The notes: a model not told the origin generated them from the letters alone. A stretch of 64,000 nt of DNA from CAZQLE01 sp964593905 (GCA_964593905.1 CAZQLE010000001.1:1-64000), one strand, 5' to 3'. Shown: positions 35,079 through 44,348, counted from the stretch's first letter. A program made the numbers and translations.

Positions 35079-35971
35079 ACTTATCAATCGTTATTGTCAG
35101 TTGGAACACACGGGAATTGTTGTTGGAATGCCTGGCATCGGTTTATGCTGCAAAACCAATGGATGTCGAAATTTGGGTGGTTGACAATGCTTCATCTGAT
35201 GGAACTGCAGCGGCAGTTGCGGCTGCGTTTCCAGAGGTGCAGTTAATTCATAATGAGCAAAATGGTGGTTTTGCACGGGCAAACAATCAGGCCATTTGCA
35301 AATGTACCGGGCAATATGTGCTGCTGCTCAATCCAGATACAAAAATAGTCGCATCCGCTTTACAAAGTCTGGTTGAATATCTTGAAGAAAACCCGGCCTG
35401 TGGAATTTGTGGCCCAATGCTGCTGAATCCGGATGGCACATTGCAAGAATCCTGTTATCCGTTTCCGACATTATTCCGCGAGTTTTGGCGCTTGTTTAAA
35501 TTGGACAGGCTGATGTCGCGGGGTGTTTATCCCATGCTGGAGTGGAAAACGGATGAAGTCAGATCGGTCGATGTTATTCAGGGTGCAGCCTTTTTAATTC
35601 GCAAAACCTGTCTGGATCAAATTGGTCTGTTGGATGAGGATTATTTTATTTATACAGAAGAAGTTGACCTGTGCTATCGCGCGTATCGGGCAGGCTGGAA
35701 AATCAACTGGGTTCCCGAAGCAAAGGTCATTCATTATGGGGGGCAAAGTACCCGGCAGGTTGCCACACGGATGTTCTTGATGCTCTATTCGACCAAGGTT
35801 ATCTTCTTTCGAAAACATTATGGAGATTTTTCAGCCAACATTTACAAAGCCATTCTTTTCTTGTCTGCCATTCCCCGCATCATCGGGGGGTGGTTTATCA
35901 AAGAATCTGACAAGAAACAAAAAATAGCATCAAATTATTCCGAATTAATCAAGCAGCTTCCGGTGATGTAG
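35075..35971 (+). CDS. Family 2 glycosyltransferase (rhamnosyltransferase-like)
   Basis: A 298-residue GT2 enzyme with the same build as the one at 28172. LSIVIVSWNTRELL opens the fold, VDNASSDGT and LLLNPDTKI contact the donor, and YTEEVDLCYRAYRAGWKI is the acceptor-side block. Family relatives add rhamnose or similar deoxysugars, and rmlA lies just beyond the locus. A hydrophobic C-terminal stretch (about 245-270) suggests membrane contact. Its start overlaps the APH-like gene (ATGA) and the next gene follows after 3 bp. Confidence 0.9.
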   Translation: MNLSIVIVSWNTRELLLECLASVYAAKPMDVEIWVVDNASSDGTAAAVAAAFPEVQLIHNEQNGGFARANNQAICKCTGQYVLLLNPDTKIVASALQSLVEYLEENPACGICGPMLLNPDGTLQESCYPFPTLFREFWRLFKLDRLMSRGVYPMLEWKTDEVRSVDVIQGAAFLIRKTCLDQIGLLDEDYFIYTEEVDLCYRAYRAGWKINWVPEAKVIHYGGQSTRQVATRMFLMLYSTKVIFFRKHYGDFSANIYKAILFLSAIPRIIGGWFIKESDKKQKIASNYSELIKQLPVM

Positions 35972-35974
35972 CCC

Positions 35975-37195
35975 ATGAAGGTTTTGTTTCTCACTCAAAT
36001 TCTTCCTTATCCACCAGATGCCGGTCCGCGGGTTAAGACCTGGAATGTTCTGCGGTTCTTAAAATCAGAAGGGCACCAGGTTGATCTGGTTTCATTTGTT
36101 CGCGAGGCTGAAAAGCCTTTTGTGCGGGATGTTGAAGCGGTCTGCAATTCTGTAACCGGCGTTCCCATCCATCGATCTCGTGTTGCTGATGCCGGCTTTG
36201 CGGTAAAAAGTTTATTTTCTGGCCGGCCGTTTCTGGTTGAGCGTGATCGATTGCCAGCAATGCTGTCGGCTGTGATGGATCTTGTAAATCGAGACCGTTA
36301 TCAGGTTATCCATGCTGACCAGCTTAGCATGGTTCAATTTGCACTGGAAGCGTGCAAGGGGCTGACGCATAAACCGGCTGTTATTTTTGATGCCCATAAT
36401 GCCACCTGGACAATTTTTGAGCGCAGCGCCGAGAAAGCAAAACCCCCAATTCGGTTTTTGTTGTCTTGGGAGGGAAGGCGAACGCAATATTATGAATATG
36501 GCCTGGTTCGGCAGTGTGACCATACCCTGACCGTTACTGAAATTGATCGCAAGGCGTTGATTAACCTGAAAGAAACAGACCCCTCAAGCGGCAAAAAAAT
36601 CACGGCAGTGCCAATTGCGGTGGATACATCGCAAATGCCGGTCATCCAGCGGAAACCAGACCGGCATGAAATTGTCACTCTGGGCACGCTGCATTACCCG
36701 CCCAATGCAGATGGCATTCGCTGGTTTCTTGAAGAGGTTTTTCCACTGGTTAAGCAGGCCGATCCGGCTGCTCATCTGACCATTATTGGCAAAAATCCTC
36801 CAGCAGATTTTCTTGCCGCCGCTGCAAACGATCCTGCCAGTGTGACAGTAACCGGGTATGTCAAAAGCCTGGAACCGTATTTTGAAAAAGCCGGCGTGGT
36901 GGTTATTCCAGTTCGATCCGGCGGGGGGATGCGGGTTCGGATTTTGGAAGCTTTCTCACGCGGGCTGCCTGTGGTAACAACCACCGTGGGGCTGGAGGGA
37001 ATTGAAGCAAATCATGAAGAACATGTTCTGGTTGAAGATACCAACGCTGGATTCGCCGCAGCGGTATTAAAAATATTATCTAACCCCGATTATCAATTTG
37101 CACTGGCGAATCGGGCGCGAAAACTGGCCGAACATACTTACGACTGGCAAGTTGTTTTGTTGAGACTTCGGAACCTGTATGATCAATTCAACTAA
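35975..37195 (+). CDS. Family 4 glycosyltransferase
   Basis: A 406-residue GT-B enzyme. The N-terminal LFLTQILPYPPDAGPRVK resembles the exosortase/PEP-CTERM-associated glycosyltransferase branch. VTLGTLHYPPNADGIRW begins the donor domain, LTIIGKNPP follows, and PVRSGGGMRVRILEAFSRGLPVVTT is the nucleotide-sugar site. In this branch the donor-contacting Glu sits in RILEAFS. It probably adds a hexose to the lipid-linked chain. Its 3' end overlaps the next gene by 17 bp. Confidence 0.9.
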   Translation: MKVLFLTQILPYPPDAGPRVKTWNVLRFLKSEGHQVDLVSFVREAEKPFVRDVEAVCNSVTGVPIHRSRVADAGFAVKSLFSGRPFLVERDRLPAMLSAVMDLVNRDRYQVIHADQLSMVQFALEACKGLTHKPAVIFDAHNATWTIFERSAEKAKPPIRFLLSWEGRRTQYYEYGLVRQCDHTLTVTEIDRKALINLKETDPSSGKKITAVPIAVDTSQMPVIQRKPDRHEIVTLGTLHYPPNADGIRWFLEEVFPLVKQADPAAHLTIIGKNPPADFLAAAANDPASVTVTGYVKSLEPYFEKAGVVVIPVRSGGGMRVRILEAFSRGLPVVTTTVGLEGIEANHEEHVLVEDTNAGFAAAVLKILSNPDYQFALANRARKLAEHTYDWQVVLLRLRNLYDQFN

Positions 37196-38549
37196 AAAAG
37201 TCTCTCTGCAAGCCTTCAATATTCCTATGCTGCTCTGGGTAGCCGTGCTGGTAAGTATCCTGGCGCGCGTGGCATCCTCATTGTATCTGGGCAATCATAT
37301 TACCGAATTGCCCGGCATTGCCGATCAGAACTCTTACCACACGCTTGCTTTGCGTGTTTTGAATGGATACGGCTTTTCATTTGCGCAAACCTGGTGGCCG
37401 TTGACCGCGCCAGATGCTCCAACGGCTCACTGGAGTTTTCTGTATACCTTTTATCTGGTGATTGTGTACGGGTTGTTTGGGCCAAACCCGATTGCAGCCC
37501 GATTGATCCAGGCGGTTTTTACAGGGTTGATTCAACCGATCTTGATCTACCAACTGGCGCGAACTGTTTTCAACCAAAGAGCTGCCATTTTGTCTGCTTT
37601 TGCGCTGGCTGGCTACACTTATTTTATTTATTATGCCGGCGCATTGATGACTGAGCCCTTTTATATTACGACTATTCTGGCAAGCTTCTGGGTGGCTTTA
37701 AAGATAACGAAAACACCCCAAGAGAAAAACTCCATTTTACTGGGTTACAGTTTGTTGCTTGGGCTTCTGTTGGGCTTCACTGTGCTGCTGCGTCAATTGT
37801 TCCTGTTGTTCACTCCGTTTTTGGTGGGGTGGATCTTATATGCCAGATGGAAGGAACAAAGCGCTGTGAACTGGCTGCCCGTGATTGTGCCCATTCTGGT
37901 GATTCTGGGCATGATTTTGCCGTTTAGCTGGTACAACTATGTGCGCTTTGACCAGTTTGTTCTTTTAAATACGAATTCAGGTTTTGCATTCTTCTGGGGG
38001 AATCATCCAATTTATGGAACCCACTTTGTCTCCATTTTAACCCCGGAGATGGGGAGTTATGAAGCGTTGATCCCGGTGGAGCTGCGTTCGCTTAGCGAGG
38101 CGGCAATGGAGAAGGAATTGTTAAAATTAGGGCTGGGGTTCGTTTTTCAAGATCCCGTGCGCTATATCCAGTTATCGATCAGTAGAATCCCGCCGTATTT
38201 TATGTTTTGGCCGTCCTCCGAATCGGGGCTGTTTTCGAATTTATCTCGTGTACTGGGTTTTGGTTTGTATCTGCCGTTTATGCTGTTTGGCCTCTATCTC
38301 GCGGTTAAAAATGATTGGAAACACATTTTGCACACCTTTTCGGGACTGGCGCTTTTGTTCTTTTTTGTGTATGCCGGGGTGCACATTCTGACCTGGACCT
38401 TGATTCGATACCGGTTGCCCATTGATGCGGTTTATATGGTTTTTGTTGGTGTTGCGCTGGATAAGCTATTTAGCCTGCGAAATGTTTGGGGAACCGGGAA
38501 TCTCGTTCGCAACAAAATACAGGGCCGCCATGCGAATTCTGTTCATTAG
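37179..38549 (+). CDS. GT39/ArnT-like membrane glycosyltransferase
   Basis: A 456-residue polytopic protein with about ten membrane helices. The first periplasmic loop has the acidic/aromatic pattern of the PMT/ArnT fold (ELPGIADQNSYHTLALRVLNG), where an Asp near the first helix is catalytic. The later VFGPNPIAAR-like and AYTYFIYYAGALMTEPFY segments are typical of bacterial members. These enzymes use polyprenyl-phosphate sugars as donors outside the cytoplasm. The polyprenyl-phosphate sugar synthase-like GT2 at 9705 could supply the donor. The start lies inside the end of the preceding gene. Confidence 0.82.
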   Translation: MINSTKKVSLQAFNIPMLLWVAVLVSILARVASSLYLGNHITELPGIADQNSYHTLALRVLNGYGFSFAQTWWPLTAPDAPTAHWSFLYTFYLVIVYGLFGPNPIAARLIQAVFTGLIQPILIYQLARTVFNQRAAILSAFALAGYTYFIYYAGALMTEPFYITTILASFWVALKITKTPQEKNSILLGYSLLLGLLLGFTVLLRQLFLLFTPFLVGWILYARWKEQSAVNWLPVIVPILVILGMILPFSWYNYVRFDQFVLLNTNSGFAFFWGNHPIYGTHFVSILTPEMGSYEALIPVELRSLSEAAMEKELLKLGLGFVFQDPVRYIQLSISRIPPYFMFWPSSESGLFSNLSRVLGFGLYLPFMLFGLYLAVKNDWKHILHTFSGLALLFFFVYAGVHILTWTLIRYRLPIDAVYMVFVGVALDKLFSLRNVWGTGNLVRNKIQGRHANSVH

Positions 38550-39765
38550 TCCTTATGTACCCAACCCGATTCGGGTTAGACCCTACAGCTTTATTCGGTT
38601 TTTGGCAAATCAGGGGCATGAAGTGACCCTGGTCACAATTTGGTCGGAAGCCAGTGAACAAAAAGACCTGGCCGCGTTGAAATCTGTTTGCAAAGAGATT
38701 CACGCATTTTATCTTCCCACCTGGAAATCGCTGGTGAATGCCCTGGGTGCTTTACCAAATTTTCAAATTCCCCTGCAATCGGTATATTGCCAATCAGGTG
38801 CGGCGGCTAAAAAGATCCTTGAATTGCTGGGTAGTTCAGAAAAGCCCTTTGACGCAGTTCATATAGAACATTTGCGAGGCTCCCGCTACGGGCTTCTGTC
38901 CAAACAGTTTATCCGGGCGAATAATTTAAAGATCCCGGTGGTGTGGGATAGCGTTGATAATATCAGCCATTTATTTGAGCAGGCCGCCAAAAAAAGCCGG
39001 CGCAAGGTAAGCCGTTTTATTACATTGCTGGAGTTGGACCGAACCCGAAAATATGAACGGTGGTTAACCTCCCAATTTAAACAAATTTTGGTGACATCAA
39101 AAAATGACCGTCAGGCTTTTTTACGTTTGACAGATGAATCCTCCGCTGCCGGGGTGGAAAGCAGAATTCACATCCTGCCCAATGGAGTGGATCTGGATTA
39201 TTTTTGCCCGCAAGCAGAAATTCAAAAAGAACCCTACAGCGTGGTTATTAGCGGGAAAATGAGTTATCACGCCAATATCACAATGGCATTATTTACAATA
39301 CAGAAAATTATGCCATTGGTCTGGGAAGAACTGCCCGCCGCAAAATTGTACGTGGTTGGGAAAAACCCACCCGAAGAAATTATCCACTTTGGGGTTGACC
39401 CGCGCATTGTGGTGACAGGCTATGTGGAAGACATAAGGCCTTACCTGCATCGTGCCAGCATAGCACTGGCGCCTCTAGAGTATGGCGCTGGAATTCAGAA
39501 TAAAGTTTTGGAGGCAATGGCCTGCGGCACAGCGGTGATTTGCTCTTCTCAGGCTGTATCTGCGTTGAATGTCACCCCGGGTACCGATTTGATTGTGGAA
39601 GATGAGCCTTATAGGATTGCCAGAAAGATTGTAGAATTATTACAAAATTCGTCATTGACTCATGAGATCGGATTGCACGGTCGGCAGTATGTTGCGGCGA
39701 ATCATGATTGGAATAAAATCACCTCAGATCTGGTGGGTATTTACTCCCAGATTGAGGACAATTAA
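38530..39765 (+). CDS. Family 4 glycosyltransferase
   Basis: A 411-residue GT-B enzyme similar in outline to the one at 35975. MRILFISPYVPNPIRVRPY opens the acceptor domain. VVISGKMSYHANITM begins the donor domain, followed by LYVVGKNPPEE and APLEYGAGIQNKVLEAMACGTAVI, which contains the donor-contacting Glu. I use the ATG at 38530, which overlaps the membrane glycosyltransferase gene by 20 bp; the ribosome site is only AGGG at 38521-38524. An earlier start at 38422 would read through the previous gene in another frame. This is the last glycosyltransferase before the chain-length gene. Confidence 0.9.
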   Translation: MRILFISPYVPNPIRVRPYSFIRFLANQGHEVTLVTIWSEASEQKDLAALKSVCKEIHAFYLPTWKSLVNALGALPNFQIPLQSVYCQSGAAAKKILELLGSSEKPFDAVHIEHLRGSRYGLLSKQFIRANNLKIPVVWDSVDNISHLFEQAAKKSRRKVSRFITLLELDRTRKYERWLTSQFKQILVTSKNDRQAFLRLTDESSAAGVESRIHILPNGVDLDYFCPQAEIQKEPYSVVISGKMSYHANITMALFTIQKIMPLVWEELPAAKLYVVGKNPPEEIIHFGVDPRIVVTGYVEDIRPYLHRASIALAPLEYGAGIQNKVLEAMACGTAVICSSQAVSALNVTPGTDLIVEDEPYRIARKIVELLQNSSLTHEIGLHGRQYVAANHDWNKITSDLVGIYSQIEDN

Positions 39766-39820
39766 TTATTCGCTTTGAATATTGTGCAGCCTAATCACAG
39801 CCTGAATTGGAGAACCCATT

Positions 39821-41503
39821 ATGGATCTATCTAGAATGATCAAGGCAATAAAAAAGTGGTGGTGGTTGGTTATTGCTGCGACAGTGGTCGCGGGAGTTTC
39901 TAGTTTTATCGTCGCTTTTCAGCAGCCAAAGACTTATACAGCAAGGACCACCTTGATTATTGGGCAGGCGTTGAGCGACCCAAACCCAACACAAGGGCAG
40001 TTTTATCTGGAACAACAGCTTGCGGCAATCTATGCGGATATTGCCCTGCGCACGCCAATTCAGAAGGCCACGATGGAGGCCCTGGGTCTTACCTGGTTGC
40101 CGGCCTATGAAGTGCGCGCAATACCTAATACGCCATTGATTGAAATTCTGACAACTGATACAGATGCCCAGCGAGCCCAGGCGGTGACCAACACAATTGC
40201 GCAAGAGTTGATTGATGCCAATTCTACAAATACACCTACCGAGACGGCCCAGCAGCAATTTATTGTTCAACAACTGAATGAGATTCAGCAGGCAATTGTT
40301 GACACACAGGTGGAAATTCAAAATGCAAAAAATGATCTCGCCAGCTTAAGCAATGCCAGAACAATCGCAGATAAACAGGTTCAAATTGATGCGCTTGAGC
40401 AAAAGCTAACGTTGTTGCAGGGAAATTTTGCGACCTTGCGCGCACAATCAACCAGTGGTGCGGTTAACAGCCTGCGCATCATTGAACCGGCCGAAGCTCC
40501 CTCCAAGCCAGATACCTCGAATATTGCCCTTGTCGCCGGCCTGTCAGCCGCAATTGGCTTGATGCTGGCTTTGATAGCCATCTATATCATCGAATCTCTG
40601 GATACGAGTGTCAAAGATCCTGAAGAAATTGCACAGCTTTTGAACCTCCCCATTATCGGCAGAATCCCTGCGCTGCCAACCGTGCGAAACCCATGGACTT
40701 ATGTTGCGGATCACCCGCAATCAGGAATTTCAGACGATTTTCGGTTGCTGCGCACAAATCTTGATTTTTTTAGTGTTGGACATCCACTCAAGACCATCTT
40801 GGTGTCCAGCCCCGATTCAAACGATGGCAAATCGGTGGTCGCAACCAATCTGGCAGCTATTATGACCCAGAATAACCGCAAAGTGATCCTGGTGGATACT
40901 GATCTGCGCAACTCAACGCTATACGCCAGTATAAGTACTGGTGAAAGCCCGGATTTCATGCAAAAAGGATTAAGTGATCTTATTGTGAACCCCGGCATGA
41001 CCATCAAGGATGTTCTGATCCCGATCAATGATCATTTGCAATTAATACCAGCGGGCACATTGCCACCGAATCCAACTGAATTATTAGGGTCGATCCGTGT
41101 TGCCAAGGTGATTGAAGAGCTGACAAGCGAAGCCGATATTGTAATTATGGACGGCCCGCCGTTTATTGTCGCCGATGCAACTGTGCTTGCAGCCCGTGTG
41201 GATGGTGTTTTGATCGTGACCTCGGTAGGACATACCCGCAAAGCCAGTCTTTTGGGCGCGAAAGATCAGATACTCCGCTCGGGCGCCAAAATACTGGGGA
41301 TTGTAATTAACCGGGCTGCAACCGGGACAGGCTATTATCGCTATACCGGAAAACGGGCCGAAGTGAAAAGCCAGCCGTTGGCAAGTCAGGATATGAAAAG
41401 CAGGCCGCTGGCCTCCAGTGAGAGCGCCAGCCGCCCGCTTCCTCAGATGATCTCTTCTGCTGCCGAAGCAATCAAGAAATCCAGGGGGCGTCCCAAAAAA
41501 TAG
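39821..41503 (+). CDS. Wzz-type chain-length regulator fused to BY-kinase
   Basis: A 560-residue fusion of a polysaccharide co-polymerase and a bacterial tyrosine kinase. The Wzz part spans residues 1-262, with membrane helices at about 14-33 and 236-257 and a coiled coil between (140-205). The kinase follows: Walker A SPDSNDGKS (330-338, with Asp where Gly-Glu-Gly is usual), Walker A' VILVDTDLR (355-363) and Walker B IVIMDGPP (440-447). The C-terminal tyrosine cluster is reduced to YYRY (505-508). It is followed by three imperfect 10-residue repeats built on Lys/Ala-Ser-x-Pro-Leu (516-545) and a basic end. It would control chain length and export. It ends the locus. Confidence 0.92.
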   Translation: MDLSRMIKAIKKWWWLVIAATVVAGVSSFIVAFQQPKTYTARTTLIIGQALSDPNPTQGQFYLEQQLAAIYADIALRTPIQKATMEALGLTWLPAYEVRAIPNTPLIEILTTDTDAQRAQAVTNTIAQELIDANSTNTPTETAQQQFIVQQLNEIQQAIVDTQVEIQNAKNDLASLSNARTIADKQVQIDALEQKLTLLQGNFATLRAQSTSGAVNSLRIIEPAEAPSKPDTSNIALVAGLSAAIGLMLALIAIYIIESLDTSVKDPEEIAQLLNLPIIGRIPALPTVRNPWTYVADHPQSGISDDFRLLRTNLDFFSVGHPLKTILVSSPDSNDGKSVVATNLAAIMTQNNRKVILVDTDLRNSTLYASISTGESPDFMQKGLSDLIVNPGMTIKDVLIPINDHLQLIPAGTLPPNPTELLGSIRVAKVIEELTSEADIVIMDGPPFIVADATVLAARVDGVLIVTSVGHTRKASLLGAKDQILRSGAKILGIVINRAATGTGYYRYTGKRAEVKSQPLASQDMKSRPLASSESASRPLPQMISSAAEAIKKSRGRPKK

Positions 41504-41512
41504 GACTAGAAA

Positions 41513-42382
41513 CTATTCGTTATCCAGAAGTCCCAGTAAATACTCTCCATAGTGATTGCTGGAATACTCCTCCGCCAGGGCCTTTAACTGTTCTTTGTTA
41601 ATGAACCCCTGGCGGAATGCTATTTCTTCAGGGCAGGCGATCATTAATCCCTGGCGGTCTTCAACCACTTGAACGAAACTGGAGGCTTGCAATAACGATT
41701 CGTGTGTTCCGGCATCCAACCAGGCAACTCCACGCCCCAATACCTCTACTTGCAGATTGCCCGCTTGCAAATAGATCTGATTCAAATCGGTTATTTCCAG
41801 TTCACCCCGTTTGGAGGGCTGTAAGTTTTCAGCAAGTTCAACCACTTTATTATCATAAAAATAAATTCCCGGCACGGCGTATTTTGATTTTGGCAGGGCG
41901 GGCTTTTCTTCGATGCTTATTGCTCGATAGTTGCCATCAAACTCAACCACTCCATAACGAGATGGGTTGCTCACTGCATACCCAAAAATCACAGCCCCCG
42001 TGGTCAATCGGGCAGCGGATCGCATGATATCAGGCAGGCTGTTGCCATAAAATATGTTGTCGCCAAGGATCAGACAGACGGGCTCGTTGCCGATAAAGTC
42101 TTTGCCAATGACAAATGCCTCTGCAATCCCGCGGGGTTCACTCTGTTCAGCATAAGAAAAATGGATTCCCCATTTCTTGCCATCTCCCAGCAGCCGCTCA
42201 AAGCCAGGTAGATCTTCGGGGGTGCTGATGACCAGAATATCGCGAATACTGGCCAGCATCAGCATGGATAGGGGGTAGTAAATCATTGGTTTGTCATATA
42301 CAGGCAATAATTGTTTGCTAACCGATTGCGTCAATGGGTATAAGCGTGTCCCTTTGCCGCCGGCCAAGATGATACCTTTCAT
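41513..42382 (-). CDS. rmlA: Glucose-1-phosphate thymidylyltransferase
   Basis: A 289-residue nucleotidyltransferase that makes dTDP-glucose, the first step towards dTDP-rhamnose and other deoxysugars. [11 protein letters not shown] is the nucleotide site, [17 protein letters not shown] the signature, and [12 protein letters not shown] and [10 protein letters not shown] follow as expected for full-length short-form RmlA. No rmlB, rmlC or rmlD is in the window. The gene converges on the glycan locus with 9 bp between stops and no visible terminator. AGGGAGGATT ahead of the ATG is an excellent ribosome site, and a good promoter lies upstream (42427-42454). Confidence 0.95.
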   Translation of the reverse strand: MKGIILAGGKGTRLYPLTQSVSKQLLPVYDKPMIYYPLSMLMLASIRDILVISTPEDLPGFERLLGDGKKWGIHFSYAEQSEPRGIAEAFVIGKDFIGNEPVCLILGDNIFYGNSLPDIMRSAARLTTGAVIFGYAVSNPSRYGVVEFDGNYRAISIEEKPALPKSKYAVPGIYFYDNKVVELAENLQPSKRGELEITDLNQIYLQAGNLQVEVLGRGVAWLDAGTHESLLQASSFVQVVEDRQGLMIACPEEIAFRQGFINKEQLKALAEEYSSNHYGEYLLGLLDNE

Positions 42383-42426
42383 GTGTAAATCCTCCCTTGG
42401 GTGAAAATAATTTACCGCACAAGTTT

Positions 42427-42454
42427 ATTTTACGTGATCTTTCTGGCTTTTCAA
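42427..42454 (-). promoter_or_regulatory. Predicted sigma-70-type promoter of rmlA
   Basis: On the minus strand TTGAAA (42449-42454) and TAAAAT (42427-42432) are separated by 16 bp, a close match to the vegetative consensus. Transcription would begin near 42420, about 38 bases before the rmlA ATG. The large palindrome at 42471-42504 begins 17 bp upstream of the -35 element. Confidence 0.6.
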
Positions 42455-42470
42455 AGCAAACATTAAATTC

Positions 42471-42504
42471 GAATGGGCAGATTCGAATTCGAATCTGCCC
42501 ATTC
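42471..42504. repeat. Perfect 34-bp palindrome
   Basis: Both strands read identically from 42471 to 42504. The arms begin GAATGGGCAGATTCG and the centre is AATT, so a transcript could form a 15-bp stem with a 4-nt loop. It lies between the CBS-domain gene and the rmlA promoter. On the minus strand it is followed by GAATTTAATGTTTG, and on the plus strand by TTTT. It may terminate the CBS-gene transcript or act as an operator for rmlA. Confidence 0.9.
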
Positions 42505-42637
42505 TTTTCACCCATACCTGTAGGAGTACCTGTTAAAAAATACGGTTAATAAACATTTGTAATTTCTACCGTTAAACCATAAGCCATACCGCTAAAATTA
42601 CCCTGTAAAACAAAGCGCTTCTTTGCTGCGCTGAGTT

Positions 42638-43498
42638 TTAAGCATATTTTTGAACAATCAACCGAAACAAATCACTTTCGGTGATAATTCCCACCAGTTC
42701 TGTGTCTTCCAAAACCGGCAGCGAATGTATTTTATACTGCAACATCAACTTTGAAACTTCACTTACCGGGGTTGTCGGGTGAACAAAAACCGGGCTGCTG
42801 GTCATAATATATTCGATGGGCGTTTTTTGTATTCGCTGTGATACCTCAGAGTTGCCCGCAGAGAAGAAGATCGAAGGATCGGCAGAAAGCAGATCCGTGC
42901 GGGTTGCAATTCCAATCAGTACGCCATCGCGAATCACAGGTAGCGCACGAATGCGCTGCAGACCCATGATGCGATGCGCTTCAAGGAGCGTGGTTTTGGG
43001 GGAGACCGTTTTTATATTGCTGGTCATATAATCTTCCGCGACCAGCTCTTCCCGATCTCTTTCTTGTTCGTCGATAAGAAAGCGGAATAAATCACTTGCG
43101 GTGATAATTCCAATTACCTGATTATTGCGAAGTACGGGCAAATCAGAAATCTTATTTTCGAGCATTACCCTGGCGGCCTGAGCAATGGAAGCATTTTCAC
43201 CAATTGTGGTGACATTTTTGGTCATGGCTTTGCCAACGTTCTGATCGCCCAGTTGCCGATATTGAGACCACACTTCCCGCATTACGGTTGAAGGATCGTA
43301 GCGGAGTAAATCTCGTTTTGTAATGATCCCCACCAGTTTTCCTGCATCAATGATGGGCAACACTCGAATTTTGGCGCGCGTCATCATTCTGCGTGCATCA
43401 TGTAAGTGAGTGTCTGGCGAAGCCGAAATAACATCACGGGTCATCCACTCGCTGACAGTACCTGTTTTCGACATTGTGGCGGTTTCCATCATCATCAT
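42638..43498 (-). CDS. Protein with four CBS domains
   Basis: A 286-residue protein made of two Bateman modules. Four CBS repeats are visible from conserved openings: VSEWMTRDVISASPDT, VGKAMTKNVTTIGENA, VAEDYMTSNIKTVSPKT and IEYIMTSSPVFVHPTT, each ending in a VGIIT-type strand (IGIAT in the third). There is no attached channel, kinase or enzyme domain. CBS pairs bind adenine nucleotides, so it probably acts as a soluble energy or nucleotide sensor on an unknown partner. Start choice among Met1-4 is uncertain. A TATACT -10-like box lies at 43521-43526 (minus), with a weak -35. Confidence 0.9.
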   Translation of the reverse strand: MMMMETATMSKTGTVSEWMTRDVISASPDTHLHDARRMMTRAKIRVLPIIDAGKLVGIITKRDLLRYDPSTVMREVWSQYRQLGDQNVGKAMTKNVTTIGENASIAQAARVMLENKISDLPVLRNNQVIGIITASDLFRFLIDEQERDREELVAEDYMTSNIKTVSPKTTLLEAHRIMGLQRIRALPVIRDGVLIGIATRTDLLSADPSIFFSAGNSEVSQRIQKTPIEYIMTSSPVFVHPTTPVSEVSKLMLQYKIHSLPVLEDTELVGIITESDLFRLIVQKYA

Positions 43499-43608
43499 CG
43501 GTTCAATCTCTTTTGGTTTTAGTATAGAGAGGTTCGGTTAAAAACTCATCGAAAGAAGGTATCGTCTTTTGTGTGAATTTTGATGATTTCGATCAACAGC
43601 ATATCATT

Positions 43609-43656
43609 AAAAAGGTTGACGCCGGTCTAAGTTTCAGAACCGGCGTCGTGTTTTTT
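43609..43656. terminator. Bidirectional intrinsic terminator
   Basis: A 9-bp perfect GC-rich stem (GACGCCGGT at 43618-43626 and ACCGGCGTC at 43639-43647) with a 12-nt loop. On the minus strand it is followed after a few bases by T5 (43609-43613), which suits termination of the response-regulator gene ending at 43674. On the plus strand T6 follows at 43651-43656. Confidence 0.85.
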
Positions 43657-43673
43657 GTTGAGACAAGCGGCTT

Positions 43674-44348
43674 TTATTCTTCCAGATTATTTCCACTGGA
43701 TAAAGTGACATAGCCTTCTTTTAATGCAAGCAATGCAGCCTGGGTTCTGGATGCTACCTGCAATTTGGATAATATGCGGCTTACATGAGTGTGAACGGTG
43801 GCTTTGCTCACCACCATGATTTCTGCAATTTGCTGATTACTGTTCCCCTGTGCGATATAGCGCAGCACTTCCAGCTCACGGTCGGTCAGTTCTTCTCGCT
43901 CAACGGTCTTTTTGGGAGCCGGCTGTTGTAATTGCTGAAGCAGCCGGCGCGCCACGACCGGGTGGAGCGATGACTCACCCCGGTTAACCTGATGAATGGC
44001 GCGGATCAGGTCTTCGGGATCGGAGTCTTTCAATAAATAGCCGGATGCGCCTGCATCAATTGCAGCAAATACCTTATCATCGCTGGCAAAACTGGTTAAT
44101 ACCAGAATACGCAGCTCAGGTTGTTTGGCTTTGATATTCCGGATTGCCTCAACGCCGTCCATTTCGGGCATTACCAGATCCATAAGGATAATATCCGGGA
44201 GGAGGGACAGGCTTTTTTCCACTGCTTCGATCCCATTTGAGCATTCCCCAATGACCTCCAGACCGGGCTCAGTGTCCAACATGGCTACAATGCCTTTGCG
44301 CACCACTGGATGATCATCTACCACGAGGATTCTAATATTGCGGTTCAT
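43674..44348 (-). CDS. NarL/LuxR-family response regulator
   Basis: A 224-residue two-component regulator. The receiver domain (about 5-120) has the acidic pair in VVDDHP, the phospho-acceptor Asp in ILMDLVMPEMDG, the Thr/Ser in VLTSFASD and the conserved Lys in YLLKDSDP. The LuxR-type helix-turn-helix follows (LTDRELEVLRYIAQGNSNQQIA, about 155-215). It is the output partner of the histidine kinase encoded immediately upstream, whose stop overlaps this start by 4 bp (ATGA). The target genes are unknown; the position next to the glycan locus is suggestive only. Confidence 0.95.
   Translation of the reverse strand: MNRNIRILVVDDHPVVRKGIVAMLDTEPGLEVIGECSNGIEAVEKSLSLLPDIILMDLVMPEMDGVEAIRNIKAKQPELRILVLTSFASDDKVFAAIDAGASGYLLKDSDPEDLIRAIHQVNRGESSLHPVVARRLLQQLQQPAPKKTVEREELTDRELEVLRYIAQGNSNQQIAEIMVVSKATVHTHVSRILSKLQVASRTQAALLALKEGYVTLSSGNNLEE

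Noticed and set aside
41617..42027. A 136-residue frame antisense to rmlA
   Set aside because: It is fully within the well-conserved rmlA gene and encodes no recognisable protein.
41513..42382. RmlA as the missing heptose nucleotidyltransferase
   Set aside because: All motifs and length fit glucose-1-phosphate thymidylyltransferase; HddC proteins have a different N-terminal pattern.
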